A stretch of DNA of 64,000 nucleotides from Nibribacter roseus (GCF_042662225.1 NZ_JBHSYQ010000006.1:1-64000), one strand, 5' to 3'. Positions 17,420-26,742 are shown, counted from the stretch's first letter. Notes: generated from the letters alone by a model not told the origin. Translations and numbers: made by a program.

Positions 17420-18364
17420 ATGGAAGCAGATAAAATAACGTCTCCTATTAGAATTGGTACCCGCGGCAGCCGTCTGGCGCTGTGGCAGGCCCACCACGTA
17501 GCCGATAAGCTGCACGAAGCGGGCATGGAAGTGGAGATTATCACCATCACCACCAAAGGAGACTTAGTCTTAGATAAATCACTAGATAAAATAGGCGCCA
17601 AAGGCGTGTTCACCGAAGAGCTGGAAGAAAGCCTGCGCAACGGCAGCATTGATATTGCCGTGCACAGTGCCAAAGACGTACAGTCCACCATTCCGGACGA
17701 TCTGGAGCTATTGGCATTTATGGAGCGCGAAAAAGTGCATGACGTGGTGATCTCCTTCAACCCTACTTTTAAGTTGGGCGAGGGGCCGCAAATCATTGGC
17801 ACTTCCTCCACCCGCCGTCGTTCTTTGCTCAAGCGCTTTTACCCTGATATTATCACCTCAGAATGCCGCGGGAACTTACAGACCCGAATCCAGAAGCTGA
17901 AAGACGGTCAGTACGATGCCATTCTGTTGGCCTACGCCGGCGTGGCCCGCATGCAGTACGACCACATGATAGCCCAACACCTTTCTCTAGAGGAGTTCAT
18001 TCCGGCCGCCGGACAAGGCAGTGTGGCCATAGAGTGTGCTAAAACTTTGGCATTTGATAAAAAAAATGCCCTTAGAGAAGTATTGAATCATAACGAGACT
18101 TACTTTTGCCTGGTGGCGGAGCGGGCCTACCTGCGCACCATGGAAGGCGGCTGCAGCATCCCTTCCTTTGCCTTAGCTACCCTAGAAGATAACAAGCTGA
18201 ACCTGCGCGCTGGCATCATCAGCCTGGACGGGCGCGACTTAATTGTAGAAGAACTCACCGGCACCACCGCCGAAGCGGAAGCCATGGGCGAGCAACTGGC
18301 CAATGTAGTATTAAGCCGCGGCGGAGACAGAATTCTAAAGCAAATACGAGAAGAAAAAGCGTAG
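17420..18364 (+). CDS. hemC: Hydroxymethylbilane synthase (porphobilinogen deaminase)
   Basis: 314 residues. IRIGTRGSRLALWQA at the N-terminus, VHSAKDV, TSSTRRRSLL and AGVARM are signature segments. Cysteine 245 in EGGCSIP is the attachment site of the dipyrromethane cofactor. The enzyme joins four porphobilinogen molecules into hydroxymethylbilane in heme synthesis. It follows holB by 9 bases. Heme supply is relevant to the di-heme peroxidases at the right end of the window, although no regulatory link is visible. Family A copy 8 follows the stop by 20 bases and is the likely terminator. Confidence 0.97.
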   Translation: MEADKITSPIRIGTRGSRLALWQAHHVADKLHEAGMEVEIITITTKGDLVLDKSLDKIGAKGVFTEELEESLRNGSIDIAVHSAKDVQSTIPDDLELLAFMEREKVHDVVISFNPTFKLGEGPQIIGTSSTRRRSLLKRFYPDIITSECRGNLQTRIQKLKDGQYDAILLAYAGVARMQYDHMIAQHLSLEEFIPAAGQGSVAIECAKTLAFDKKNALREVLNHNETYFCLVAERAYLRTMEGGCSIPSFALATLEDNKLNLRAGIISLDGRDLIVEELTGTTAEAEAMGEQLANVVLSRGGDRILKQIREEKA

Positions 18365-18733
18365 CAGTTCATTGGTGCGTAAGAAGCGTTTTCAGCCTGT
18401 TTTATTAAAAGTAGGCTGAAAACGCTTTTATGTTTTTGGCTCAAAATGCTGTTTGTAGTCTTCCGCAGGATGACTGCAAACTGTCTATGAAAATGGAAGT
18501 CTCCGACTTCCTGACTGCTACGGAGCTAAAGCAGTGGCTAATTTTAACTTTGTTTCACAGCACCGGAATTACTACTTCTCCGGAACAGAGTTTCTGCTGA
18601 TTCATTCAAAGCCTGGAATCGTTCTTCGGAAGACTCCAGACAGCGGCATAGGCAATGCCCGCCACAACTCTCCCGCAAATGAATCATCGTTCCATCTTTT
18701 TGGTTTATTTTGCATCATATTATAAATCCGTTC
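18365..18733. other. Structured intergenic region, hemC to cyclophilin
   Basis: After family A copy 8 come several short hairpins: GGAAGTC/GACTTCC (18495-18511), CCGGA/TCCGG (about 18562-18584), and GTCTTCCG near 18459 that can pair with CGGAAGAC near 18624. A 63-codon ORF at 18534 spans these and is not credible. Confidence 0.45.
18384..18427. repeat. Family A palindrome (copy 8), probable hemC terminator
   Basis: AAGCGTTTTCAGCCT and its perfect 15-base complement enclose TTTT/AAAA. It lies 20 bases past the hemC stop. Confidence 0.85.
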
Positions 18734-19360
18734 ATGAAGAAGTATTTTTTAGGCCTAATCCTGGCTTTTGGAATTATATCAGGTTCTTTTAGCGAATCTT
18801 TTGCACAAAAGAAAAGCAAGAAAGATTACTTAGTTACCATTGAAACCGAGCAAGGCACCATCCGGTTGGTTTTGTTTGAGGACACGCCCAAGCACCGCGA
18901 GAACTTCCTGAAGCTGGTAAACGAAAAGTTTTACGACGGCACCACGTTTCACCGCGTGATTGACGGATTTATGATTCAGGGCGGCGATGTGAACAGCAAA
19001 GACGACAACCCCAATAATGATGGAGCTGGTAATATTGGATACACCATTCCTGCTGAAATAAAACACAAGCACGTGTATGGCGCGTTGGCTGCCGCCCGCC
19101 TGGGCGATGCCATGAACCCAAAGAAAGAATCAAGTGGGTCACAGTTCTTTTTAGTGGAAAATCATGACGGTGTGCCGTTCTTAGACAACCAGTACACGGT
19201 GTATGGCCAGGTGATTGACGGTCTATCGGTAATTGACCGAATTGCCGAGGTGCCTAAAGATTTCCGCGACCGACCAGAACAGGAAATCAAGATGAAAGTA
19301 ACCGCCAAGAAAATGCGGAAAAAGAAAATCACGAAACTATACGGCTACCGCTACGAATAA
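18734..19360 (+). CDS. Secreted peptidylprolyl isomerase (cyclophilin type)
   Basis: 208 residues from the ATG at 18734; an eight-codon upstream extension starts at a TTG and precedes the signal peptide, so it is rejected. The signal peptide (MKKYFLGLILAFGIISGSFS...) ends near SFAQ. The cyclophilin domain follows, with FHRVIDGFMIQGGD, SGSQFFLVE and FLDNQYTVYGQV motifs including the catalytic Arg of FHR. The mature protein should catalyse proline cis/trans isomerisation in the periplasm. The C-terminus is basic (KKMRKKKITKLYGYRYE). The SDR gene starts 7 bases after the stop, so they are likely co-transcribed, though no functional link is obvious. Confidence 0.92.
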   Translation: MKKYFLGLILAFGIISGSFSESFAQKKSKKDYLVTIETEQGTIRLVLFEDTPKHRENFLKLVNEKFYDGTTFHRVIDGFMIQGGDVNSKDDNPNNDGAGNIGYTIPAEIKHKHVYGALAAARLGDAMNPKKESSGSQFFLVENHDGVPFLDNQYTVYGQVIDGLSVIDRIAEVPKDFRDRPEQEIKMKVTAKKMRKKKITKLYGYRYE

Positions 19361-19367
19361 CCTGCCT

Positions 19368-20267
19368 ATGAAAACCATCCTCATCACTGGCTCCAACGGT
19401 TTGCTGGGTCAAAAACTAATAGACCTGCTTCATACTGAGCCAAACATCAAGCTAATCGCCTCATCACGCGGTCAAAATAAATTAGCCGAAATATATCCGC
19501 AGGTAGCTTTCGCTGCCATGGATGTCACCAATGTCGACCAGGTAGAGCAGGTAATTGCCGAAACGCAGCCCACCCACATCATCCATACCGCCGCCATGAC
19601 CAACGTAGATGACTGCGAGAGTCAGCGGGAGGAGTGTTGGAAGCAGAACGTAGACGCGGTAGAGAACCTGGTGAAGGCCAGTGAAAAGCACGGAATGCAC
19701 CTTATCCACGTTTCCACCGACTTTATCTTTGATGGCGAAGACGGTCCTTACACCGAAGAAGCCGAGGGCAACCCGGTGAATTTCTACGGCGAGAGCAAAC
19801 TGGCTGCCGAGGAACTGGTAAAAAAAGCATCGTGCAAATGGGCTATTCTGCGTACCGTGCTGGTGTTTGGCATTGTGCACGACTACGGCCGCTCCAACAT
19901 TGTGCTGTGGGTGAAAGGGAGCCTGGAGCAGGGCAAGCAAATAAAAGTGGTCAATGACCAACTGCGCACCCCAACTCTGGCCGAGGACTTGGCGCAAGGC
20001 TGCTGGCTAGCCGCCAAGCACGATGCCCAAGGCATCTTCAATATCTCCGGAGAAGAACTGCTGACCCCACACCAAATGGCCCTGCAAGTAGCCGATTACT
20101 TCAACCTGGACAAGAGCCTGATTGAAGAAGTAGACGGCTCCATCTTCACCCAACCTGCTAAACGCCCTCCACGCACCGGCTTCGACATCACCAAAGCCAA
20201 AACCCAGCTAGGCTACCAACCACATTCTTTCAAAGAAAGCATTGCCATTGTAGCAGGGCAGATATAG
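19368..20267 (+). CDS. SDR-family sugar-nucleotide reductase (dTDP-4-dehydrorhamnose reductase-like)
   Basis: 299 residues. The N-terminal nucleotide-binding motif is TGSNGLLGQ; HTAAMTNVDDCE, STDFIFDG and YGESKLAAEE (the YxxxK catalytic pair) follow in the order seen in RmlD-like extended SDRs. It should reduce or epimerise a nucleotide sugar. No other rhamnose-pathway genes are nearby, so the substrate is uncertain. It is the second gene after the cyclophilin, with family A copy 9 17 bases past the stop. Confidence 0.85.
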   Translation: MKTILITGSNGLLGQKLIDLLHTEPNIKLIASSRGQNKLAEIYPQVAFAAMDVTNVDQVEQVIAETQPTHIIHTAAMTNVDDCESQREECWKQNVDAVENLVKASEKHGMHLIHVSTDFIFDGEDGPYTEEAEGNPVNFYGESKLAAEELVKKASCKWAILRTVLVFGIVHDYGRSNIVLWVKGSLEQGKQIKVVNDQLRTPTLAEDLAQGCWLAAKHDAQGIFNISGEELLTPHQMALQVADYFNLDKSLIEEVDGSIFTQPAKRPPRTGFDITKAKTQLGYQPHSFKESIAIVAGQI

Positions 20268-20283
20268 TTTTTTGATTTTTTTA

Positions 20284-20335
20284 AAACCTCTGTTTTGAGC
20301 TTGTTTTCTGAAAAACAGACCCAAAACAGAGGTTT
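20284..20335. repeat. Family A palindrome (copy 9), probable terminator
   Basis: AAACCTCTGTTTTG and CAAAACAGAGGTTT enclose TTGTTTT/AAAACA. It lies 16 bases past the SDR stop. Confidence 0.82.
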
Positions 20336-20340
20336 ATTAT

Positions 20341-20510
20341 GTAGGGACAGGTCGCGACCTGTCCTTGCGGTGGCCAATATATGATTGTCTGCTTTGGAAT
20401 ATTTTCGTTAGATCTCTCGGCTTCACTCGAGATGACCACTAAGGGGTTAGATCAAAAATGCGTGGACACTCCTTTATAAACATCCCCTTTCGGCTCCTTC
20501 AAAGGGGGAG
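20341..20510 (+). repeat. Composite element B, copy 1
   Basis: Begins with the perfect 20-base palindrome GGACAGGTCGCGACCTGTCC (20345-20364), contains an ATCTC...GAGAT hairpin near 20411-20434, and ends with TAAACATCCCC...CTTCAAAGGGGGA. The same two end modules recur in inverted order at 26919-27058. Confidence 0.6.
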
Positions 20511-20621
20511 TATTTGGTATGCGTGTAAGGAATAGTAACTTCCTCATGGGAGACGGCAGGGTCAGGCAGAGTCAATTTCTCAATAGAAACCCCGTTCCCC
20601 AAAATTCACGTAAAGGCAGAT

Positions 20622-21572
20622 ATGCTGAACCGTTTGCGCCGAGCCATTCAGGATTTCTTTTCGTTTTCCCGGCGGGAGCTGAACCAGTTTTTCATGCTGA
20701 TCATTTTGATGGTGTTGCTTATTGCGGCGCCATTTTTCTTTTACCAGGACGATGTTCCCTATGACCCCACCACCGATAGGCAGATACTAGACAGCCTGGT
20801 AGTGCAGCTAGACGCGAATGTAGCAGAAGCAGAAGCTGCCAGAGCCGAAACGTACAAACGCAAACCAATCAAGTTGTACCGCTTCAACCCGAACGAGCTC
20901 ACAGTGGAGCAGTGGCAGGAGCTGGGGCTAAGTAAATACATCGCGCAGCGCGTTTTAAACTACCGCGCCAAAGCTGGTGACTTTAAGAGTAAAGCCCAGC
21001 TCCAGAAAATCTACGGGCTGCCCGACTCACTTTTCCAGCAATGGTACCCGTACATCAATTTGCCCGATGAGAGCCCCGGCTACAGCAGAAGGGAAAATGA
21101 GCAAGCGTTTTCGGCTCCTTTTCCAGAAAACAGGCCAAAAACAGAATACCCACGCAAGCGCTGGGAGCTACAGCCCTTCGACCTCAACACCGCCGACACC
21201 ACCGAGTTAAAGCAAATCAGGGGCATTGGCAGCAAACTCTCCCAGCGCATTGTCAACTTTAGAGACAAGATAGGCGGTTTCCAGAGCGTGGAGCAAGTAG
21301 CGGAGGTTTACGGTCTGTCTCCGGAAGTAGCAGACAGCGTGCGGAAATATGGTTTCGTGGCTAAGGCGTTTGAACCGAAGAAAATAAACCTGAACATTGC
21401 TACGTTTGACCAGCTTCGGCAACACCCGTACATTGGCTACAACTTGGCCAAAGCCATTGTCAATTATCGAACCCAGCACGGGCCTTACCCCAATGTAGAT
21501 GAACTACGCAAAATTAAAGTCATCACTGAGGAGGCATACCAGAAAATGAAACCGTATGTAGCTGTGGATTAG
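20622..21572 (+). CDS. ComEA-like helix-hairpin-helix protein
   Basis: 316 residues. A basic N-terminus and one membrane helix (about 22-42, FFMLIILMVLLIAAPFFFY) are followed by a linker and three helix-hairpin-helix units at about residues 85-145, 185-245 and 255-315. These show the NPNELTVEQW / DLNTADTTELKQIRGIG / NLNIATFDQLRQHPYIG starts typical of ComEA-type DNA-binding modules. It is likely a membrane-anchored DNA-binding protein in DNA uptake or a general HhH protein; no other competence genes are nearby. A family A palindrome (21105-21142) lies in frame in the linker between the first and second HhH units and encodes about 13 residues there. Confidence 0.82.
   Translation: MLNRLRRAIQDFFSFSRRELNQFFMLIILMVLLIAAPFFFYQDDVPYDPTTDRQILDSLVVQLDANVAEAEAARAETYKRKPIKLYRFNPNELTVEQWQELGLSKYIAQRVLNYRAKAGDFKSKAQLQKIYGLPDSLFQQWYPYINLPDESPGYSRRENEQAFSAPFPENRPKTEYPRKRWELQPFDLNTADTTELKQIRGIGSKLSQRIVNFRDKIGGFQSVEQVAEVYGLSPEVADSVRKYGFVAKAFEPKKINLNIATFDQLRQHPYIGYNLAKAIVNYRTQHGPYPNVDELRKIKVITEEAYQKMKPYVAVD
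21105..21142. repeat. Family A palindrome (copy 10), inside a coding sequence
   Basis: GTTTTCGGC at the left and GGCCAAAAAC at the right, with CCTTTTCCAGAAAACA between, match the family layout. It lies in frame in the linker of the ComEA-like gene and reads about AFSAPFPENRPKT. Confidence 0.75.
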
Positions 21573-21704
21573 TACAAAAATGAGCAAGGATGAACGGTTG
21601 CCTCTGCTAAAAAATGAATTGGTAATAAATCCCATTCTGCCTATTTTACAAAACATAAATTACCCAACCCGATAACTGTTTATTGCACACTGATAACTGC
21701 CTAA

Positions 21705-24700
21705 ATGCCTAACCCCGCGTCTTCACTGCCCAACCTGCTCAAACAGTACCAGCGCCGTTTGCTCAACCTGAGCGGCTCCAACAAATCCTTGTTGCTGCTC
21801 AAGCCATCGGCTAGTTTGCATTTAGATGTTCATGCCCTTGACCAGGCGCTGAAAGGCTCTTCGTTCAGTTATGTGCAGGAGCTGTTGGCGGGAAAGCAGC
21901 AAATAGCTTTGTGTGAAGTAGCCGATGCCCGTGATGCCGCTTTAGCACCGCTGACGAAGCAGCTGAAGAACATTCAACGGCGGGCACACATGATTTGGGA
22001 AGAGCGGGGCGCCAAAGAGTTGTTCGTGGGGTGGCCGTTTGTGGAAGGTGCTTTCCCAGACGGCACGTTGGTGCGCTGCCCGTTGCTGTTCTTCCCCGTG
22101 GAACTGCGGGTGAGCGAGAAGCGGCAATGGCAACTGGTGCGGCCTTCGGGTACGCCTGCTTTCTTCAACAAAAGTTTTCTGCTGGCCTACGCGCACTACC
22201 TCAGCCTGAAGCCCGACGAGGCGCTCATGGAAGAGGATTTTGAGGAGTTTCCGACGGATGACCTGCAGTTCAGAACCAAGCTGTATGAGCTACTGAAGGA
22301 AAGCAACGTGGAGGTAAACTTCAACCAAGAGTTGCTGAAAGATACGCTACAACCGTTCAAAGCCTACAAACGCGACGAGCTGGAGAAGTCGTGGAAGCCG
22401 GGTCAGCTGAAACTGCAACCAGAGGCAGTGCTAGGCATCTTCCCCCAAGCAGGTTCTTATCAGTTAGCTGATTATGATGATTTACTCGAAAATCCGCCCG
22501 CTGAATCGCTGGAGGAACTGCTGCTGCCCGAGACGGAGGTGAACTCGGCGCAGGCGCAACTGGAGCAACAATTGTTTACCGCATTTGACGCCGATGCCTC
22601 TCAGGAGGCGGCCCTGCGGCAGGTGAAAGCGGGGCAGAGCGTAGTGGTGCAGGGGCCTCCGGGCACCGGTAAATCGCAGCTAATTTGCAATTTGGTGTCT
22701 GACTACTTGGCGCGGGGCAAGAGCGTTCTGGTGGTGTGCCAAAAACGGGCGGCATTAGATGTGGTGTACCAGCGGCTATCTACCACCGGCTTAGACCAGT
22801 TCTCAGCGCTGGTGCACGACCTGAACCTAGACCGGCCGGCGGTTTTCGCTAAAATACGGCAGCAGATTGAGCAGGTAGAGGAGTACCAGCGGCAGAACGT
22901 AGCGTTGGGTAACATTCAGGCGGAGCGGCAGTTTCTGGAGGTGAGCCGCCGCATCAACCAAATATCGGAGCGGCTGAACGACCTGAAAGAAGCGCTGTTC
23001 GATACCTCGGTTTGTGGCTGGTCAGTGAAAGAACTGTACCTGCGCAGCAACCCGCGCGCACCGCACCTCTCCGCTGAGGGAATTTACCTGCACTTCACCG
23101 CTGAAACCTGGCAGGAGTGGCGGCCCCGGCTGCTGCATTACCTGCAAGACGCGGCCTTGCTGCAAAGCTCGGATTTCCCGTGGAACGACCGCCGTTCTTT
23201 CCATCACCACACCTGGGCCGAGCGCCAGAAACTGACGCAGCTGCTCAATGAGATTCCGGCTACCTCCCAAGCCGTAGCCCAGCAGGTACAGGAGCTGTTG
23301 CCACCAAACGCCGAGCCTTGGGATGCACTGCAGGCGCTGGTACAGGAACTGCCAACATTGCAATCCGTGCAGGAGGCCCTGAAAGACAAAGCCGTTTCCC
23401 GGCTGTTTTTCGGAAATCTGACCCAAACCAAAGAGTACAAACAGCGCGAGGAGCAACTGGCCCAACTACAAAAAGAAACCGCTGCCGCCCAAACTAAACT
23501 GACACTGGCCGAGGTGCAGGAATTGTCTCAACTGCTGGCTGCCTATGATAAAGCGCACAGTGGTTTCTTGGGCAAAATCCAATGGAGCTTCTCCAGTGAC
23601 AAAAAGAAATTATCGGCATTTGCCGAAAGCAAAAAGCTCACGAACCCAGACACCGCGGTAGAGCACCTGCGTAAGGCGCTGCAGGGGTGGGAGGGGCTTC
23701 AAGCACAATGGAGAAACTTGCAAGAATTGGAGCCTACGTTAGAGCTACCTGCAGATGTGTATGGCCGAGAGTCGGCGCAGGAGCTGGAGGCACTGCAGCT
23801 GGCTTGGGAGCAGCGGAAGGCCCTGCAGAAACTGATGGCCTACGAGGTGCTGCCCGATGAACTGCTACAATTCAGAGCTGAGCGTTTTAAGGCTGTTTTC
23901 GCCGAAACACTGCCAAATCTCCAGCAATTGCAGGCTCAGATGCGGGAGTGGGAGCAATGGCTGACTTCCTCTCAAATAGAGCAGGTAGCCATAGACCCAG
24001 CTGCCGCTCCTGCCTTAGCCCAGAGCCTGGTAGACAATTTCGACCGTCTGGTGTCTTTTGATGCGTTGGTACACACGCTTTCGCCGGAACTGCGAGCGTG
24101 GCTGGATGAGCTGCGAGCGGCAGTGCCTGAAGGTCTGGAAGCGCAGTTGCAGGCGCTGGAGAACAGTGTGCTACTGGCTTGGGTGCAACATCTGGAGAAC
24201 CAATACCCCGTGCTCACCATTGTCAGCACGGGTGAACTGGAGCGACTGGAAGCGGAGCTGCAGGAGAAGATAAAACAGAAGGCCGAGCTCAGTCGCCAAA
24301 TCATTCTCCTGAACCTGCGCGAGCAGACCTACAAAAACATGGAATACAACCGGCTAGGGAACCCGGTCACCTATAAACGGCTCCTCACGCAGGTAAGCAA
24401 AAAGCGCATGCTGTACCCGCTGCGCAAACTCAACGCTGAGTTCGGTGGCGAAATTCGGCAGCTGTTGCCTTGTTGGCTGGCCTCACCTGAGACCGTGTCA
24501 GCGCTGTTTCCGCTGGAGCGGGTGTTTGATTTGGTGATTTTCGATGAAGCCTCACAATGTTTTGCCGAGGTGGGTATACCCGCCATGATGCGCGGCAAAC
24601 AAGCTGTGATAGCCGGTGACGAGCAGCAACTGGGGCCATCTGATTTGTACCGCGTGCGGTTCGGCACTGAGGAAGAAGAAACCGAGGAACTGCTGGTAGA

Positions 24701-25697
24701 GTCGCTGCTGCAGTTGAGCGCCCTGCACCTGCCACAGACCCTGCTCTCGGAGCATTATCGCAGCCAGTACCCGGAGCTCATCCAGTTCTCGAACCGCAAC
24801 TTCTACCGCGACAAACTGCAGCTGATTCCGCGCCGCGAGGCCATGAATGCCGCCGAGCCTGCTTTGCAGTATATCAAGGTGGACGGCCTTTGGGAAAACC
24901 AGACTAACCGCGTAGAGGCGGAGAGGGTGCGTGACCTGGTGTTTGAACTGATGGCGCAGGGCGAGACCAATATCGGCGTAATTACATTCAATTTTCCGCA
25001 GCAGCAGCTGGTGCAGGATTTACTGGAAGAACACGCCCTGCAGCAGAACATGAGACTGCCAGAAGAACTCATCGTCAAGAACATTGAAAACATTCAGGGC
25101 GATGAGCGGCAGTACATCATATTCTCTGTAGGCTACGCGCCCGATGCACAGGGCGTGGTGCGGGCCATGTTCGGCAGCCTAAACGCGGCCAAAGGCGAAA
25201 ACAGGTTGAACGTGGCCATTACGCGGGCTATTAAGCGGGTGTATCTGGTAACGAGCCTGTGGCCGGAGCAGTTTCCGGTGGAGAATACAAAACACATAGG
25301 GCCGAGGCTGCTCCGCGATTACCTGGCCTTCGCGCGAGAGGTGTCCAGCAACGGCTTTCAGCCGCAGCCTACGCCACCCGCCGGCATCCCTTCAGCACTG
25401 CTTTTGTACCCTGCTTTGCTGGAAGAGTTTAAGCAGAATAGTACAAAACCGGAAATATCGTTGGAACTTCCCTTTGCAGACCTAACTTTCCGTAACGGCG
25501 GGAGCTATGAGGCCGTAGTGTTAACAGACGACGATTTGTACTTCCGCCGCCCTTCTGCCAAGGCCTCTCACGCCGATGTGCCCCTGCGTTTAAAAGCCCG
25601 GGGCTGGAAATTTGGAGCCGTGTACAGTCGTCAGTTTTGGAGCCAGCCCAACCAGGTGTGGCAGAGACTAACCGAACTGTACGAACATGATGCGTGA
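21705..25697 (+). CDS. Large SF1 (Upf1-like) DNA/RNA helicase with long inserted coiled-coil region
   Basis: 1330 residues. The N-terminus (RRLLNLSGSNKSLLLLK) resembles the DUF4011-type start of AAA/SF1 proteins. Walker A QGPPGTGKSQ is at about 315-324; the Walker B/motif II FDEASQ is at about 945 and is followed by AGDEQQLGPSD (motif III). SEHYRSQYPELIQFSN (motif IV) and NVAITRAIKRVYLV (motif VI, about 1168) complete the SF1 set. The 620 residues between motifs I and II are Gln/Glu/Leu-rich and look like long coiled coils, far more than in standard Upf1. It should unwind nucleic acid using ATP. No nuclease motif is evident. The stop overlaps the next start by 11 bases. Confidence 0.85.
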   Translation: MPNPASSLPNLLKQYQRRLLNLSGSNKSLLLLKPSASLHLDVHALDQALKGSSFSYVQELLAGKQQIALCEVADARDAALAPLTKQLKNIQRRAHMIWEERGAKELFVGWPFVEGAFPDGTLVRCPLLFFPVELRVSEKRQWQLVRPSGTPAFFNKSFLLAYAHYLSLKPDEALMEEDFEEFPTDDLQFRTKLYELLKESNVEVNFNQELLKDTLQPFKAYKRDELEKSWKPGQLKLQPEAVLGIFPQAGSYQLADYDDLLENPPAESLEELLLPETEVNSAQAQLEQQLFTAFDADASQEAALRQVKAGQSVVVQGPPGTGKSQLICNLVSDYLARGKSVLVVCQKRAALDVVYQRLSTTGLDQFSALVHDLNLDRPAVFAKIRQQIEQVEEYQRQNVALGNIQAERQFLEVSRRINQISERLNDLKEALFDTSVCGWSVKELYLRSNPRAPHLSAEGIYLHFTAETWQEWRPRLLHYLQDAALLQSSDFPWNDRRSFHHHTWAERQKLTQLLNEIPATSQAVAQQVQELLPPNAEPWDALQALVQELPTLQSVQEALKDKAVSRLFFGNLTQTKEYKQREEQLAQLQKETAAAQTKLTLAEVQELSQLLAAYDKAHSGFLGKIQWSFSSDKKKLSAFAESKKLTNPDTAVEHLRKALQGWEGLQAQWRNLQELEPTLELPADVYGRESAQELEALQLAWEQRKALQKLMAYEVLPDELLQFRAERFKAVFAETLPNLQQLQAQMREWEQWLTSSQIEQVAIDPAAAPALAQSLVDNFDRLVSFDALVHTLSPELRAWLDELRAAVPEGLEAQLQALENSVLLAWVQHLENQYPVLTIVSTGELERLEAELQEKIKQKAELSRQIILLNLREQTYKNMEYNRLGNPVTYKRLLTQVSKKRMLYPLRKLNAEFGGEIRQLLPCWLASPETVSALFPLERVFDLVIFDEASQCFAEVGIPAMMRGKQAVIAGDEQQLGPSDLYRVRFGTEEEETEELLVESLLQLSALHLPQTLLSEHYRSQYPELIQFSNRNFYRDKLQLIPRREAMNAAEPALQYIKVDGLWENQTNRVEAERVRDLVFELMAQGETNIGVITFNFPQQQLVQDLLEEHALQQNMRLPEELIVKNIENIQGDERQYIIFSVGYAPDAQGVVRAMFGSLNAAKGENRLNVAITRAIKRVYLVTSLWPEQFPVENTKHIGPRLLRDYLAFAREVSSNGFQPQPTPPAGIPSALLLYPALLEEFKQNSTKPEISLELPFADLTFRNGGSYEAVVLTDDDLYFRRPSAKASHADVPLRLKARGWKFGAVYSRQFWSQPNQVWQRLTELYEHDA

Positions 25698-26613
25698 TAA
25701 ATTACTTGAAATAACCACGGGCTTGTGCCTGCTCGTTGCTGTTGCCTGCGACTCTAGCACCGCTAAAGGCGATGAGAACAGCGCTGGCCTTTTCTCTGAA
25801 AAGAAAGAGAAGAAAAAAGACAAAAACCCAGCATCGGAGGGCTTTGCTGTCAACAACAACTATGATTTAGAGGAGTTGAGCAAGATGGGCAAAAAGAAAG
25901 TGCCCGAAAGCTCTGGCCTGGAAGCCTCTCTAGACGGAAACTTTTGGACGCACCCAGATGCGGGCAACGACGCGGTTTTGTACAAGGTAAACCAGTCTGG
26001 TGACCTGCTGGAAACCCTTCCTATTGACCGCGCCAAAAACAACGACTGGGAAGATTTGGCGCGCGGGGAAGACGGTTTTCTGTACATAGGCGACATGGGC
26101 AATAACGACAACGACCGCAAAGACCTGCAGATTCTGAAAGTAGACGAAAAGGCAAAGCGCATTGTAGGCACCATTCCTTTTAAATACGCTGACCAAACAG
26201 AATTTCCGCCGTCAAAGAAAAACCAAAACTTTGACGTAGAGGGTTTCCTGATGCACAATAACGCTTTCTACCTCTTCACCAAAAACCGCGGCAAAGGAGA
26301 TTGGGTGAAGCTTTACAAAGTAGAGAATAAAACAGGTGCCGTGCAAACCGTGGCTCCCCTGGACAGCATCCAAATCAGTACCCAAATCACTGCTGCTGAC
26401 ATTTCGCCAAACGGCCGGCACATTGCTTTGCTAGGCGAGGGCTGGGCTTACCTTTTTGTAACCGACAGCCCTGACAATGTCTTCAAAGGCAAAAAAGAGC
26501 AGATTCCGTTAGGGAAAGTGGGACAGGCCGAGGGGCTGGTGTTTTTGAATGACACTGATTTCATTATTTCAAATGAGGGTGGAAAGCTGTATAAATTGAC
26601 AAGAAAGCAGTAG
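25687..26613 (+). CDS. Lipoprotein with beta-propeller-like (SdiA-regulated-type) domain
   Basis: 308 residues. The N-terminus (LCLLVAVACDSS) carries a likely lipobox with Cys 21. A Lys/Glu/Ser-rich spacer (about 25-50) precedes a domain rich in short beta strands with DWEDLARGEDGFLYIGDMGNN, FDVEGFLMHNNAFYLFTKN and AEGLVFLNDTDFIISNEGG motifs. These resemble six-bladed SdiA-regulated/esterase-like propellers that often bind or hydrolyse small ligands; function unknown. The gene starts within the last codons of the helicase gene, so the two are translated together, although no shared function is evident. Confidence 0.7.
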   Translation: MMRDKLLEITTGLCLLVAVACDSSTAKGDENSAGLFSEKKEKKKDKNPASEGFAVNNNYDLEELSKMGKKKVPESSGLEASLDGNFWTHPDAGNDAVLYKVNQSGDLLETLPIDRAKNNDWEDLARGEDGFLYIGDMGNNDNDRKDLQILKVDEKAKRIVGTIPFKYADQTEFPPSKKNQNFDVEGFLMHNNAFYLFTKNRGKGDWVKLYKVENKTGAVQTVAPLDSIQISTQITAADISPNGRHIALLGEGWAYLFVTDSPDNVFKGKKEQIPLGKVGQAEGLVFLNDTDFIISNEGGKLYKLTRKQ

Positions 26614-26701
26614 TTAATTATACTTCAAATTTTCTGACAGGGTCTCCTGTTTTACCCATTTCTTAGCCGTTACACCAAGCAATTAGTTATACCTACCAAA
26701 T

Positions 26702-26742
26702 TATGTTTTTAGCTTATTTTTTAGAAATAGGCTAAGAACATA
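26702..26742. repeat. Family A palindrome (copy 11)
   Basis: TATGTTTTTAGCTTATTTT pairs with AAATAGGCTAAGAACATA. It lies 88 bases past the lipoprotein stop. Confidence 0.75.

Larger units (their letters stand above)
20268..20621. other. Repeat-rich intergenic region before the helix-hairpin-helix gene
   Basis: Holds family A copy 9 and composite element B copy 1 (20341-20510). The last 110 bases contain no clear signal. A short ORF at 20519 overlaps the next gene in another frame and is rejected. Confidence 0.5.

Noticed and set aside
18534..18725. 63-codon plus-strand ORF
   Set aside because: It spans several hairpins in an intergenic region and shows no protein-like pattern.
21705..26613. 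Defence island around the large helicase
   Set aside because: Neighbours are an HhH protein and a lipoprotein; no nuclease, methylase, integrase or toxin gene is present.
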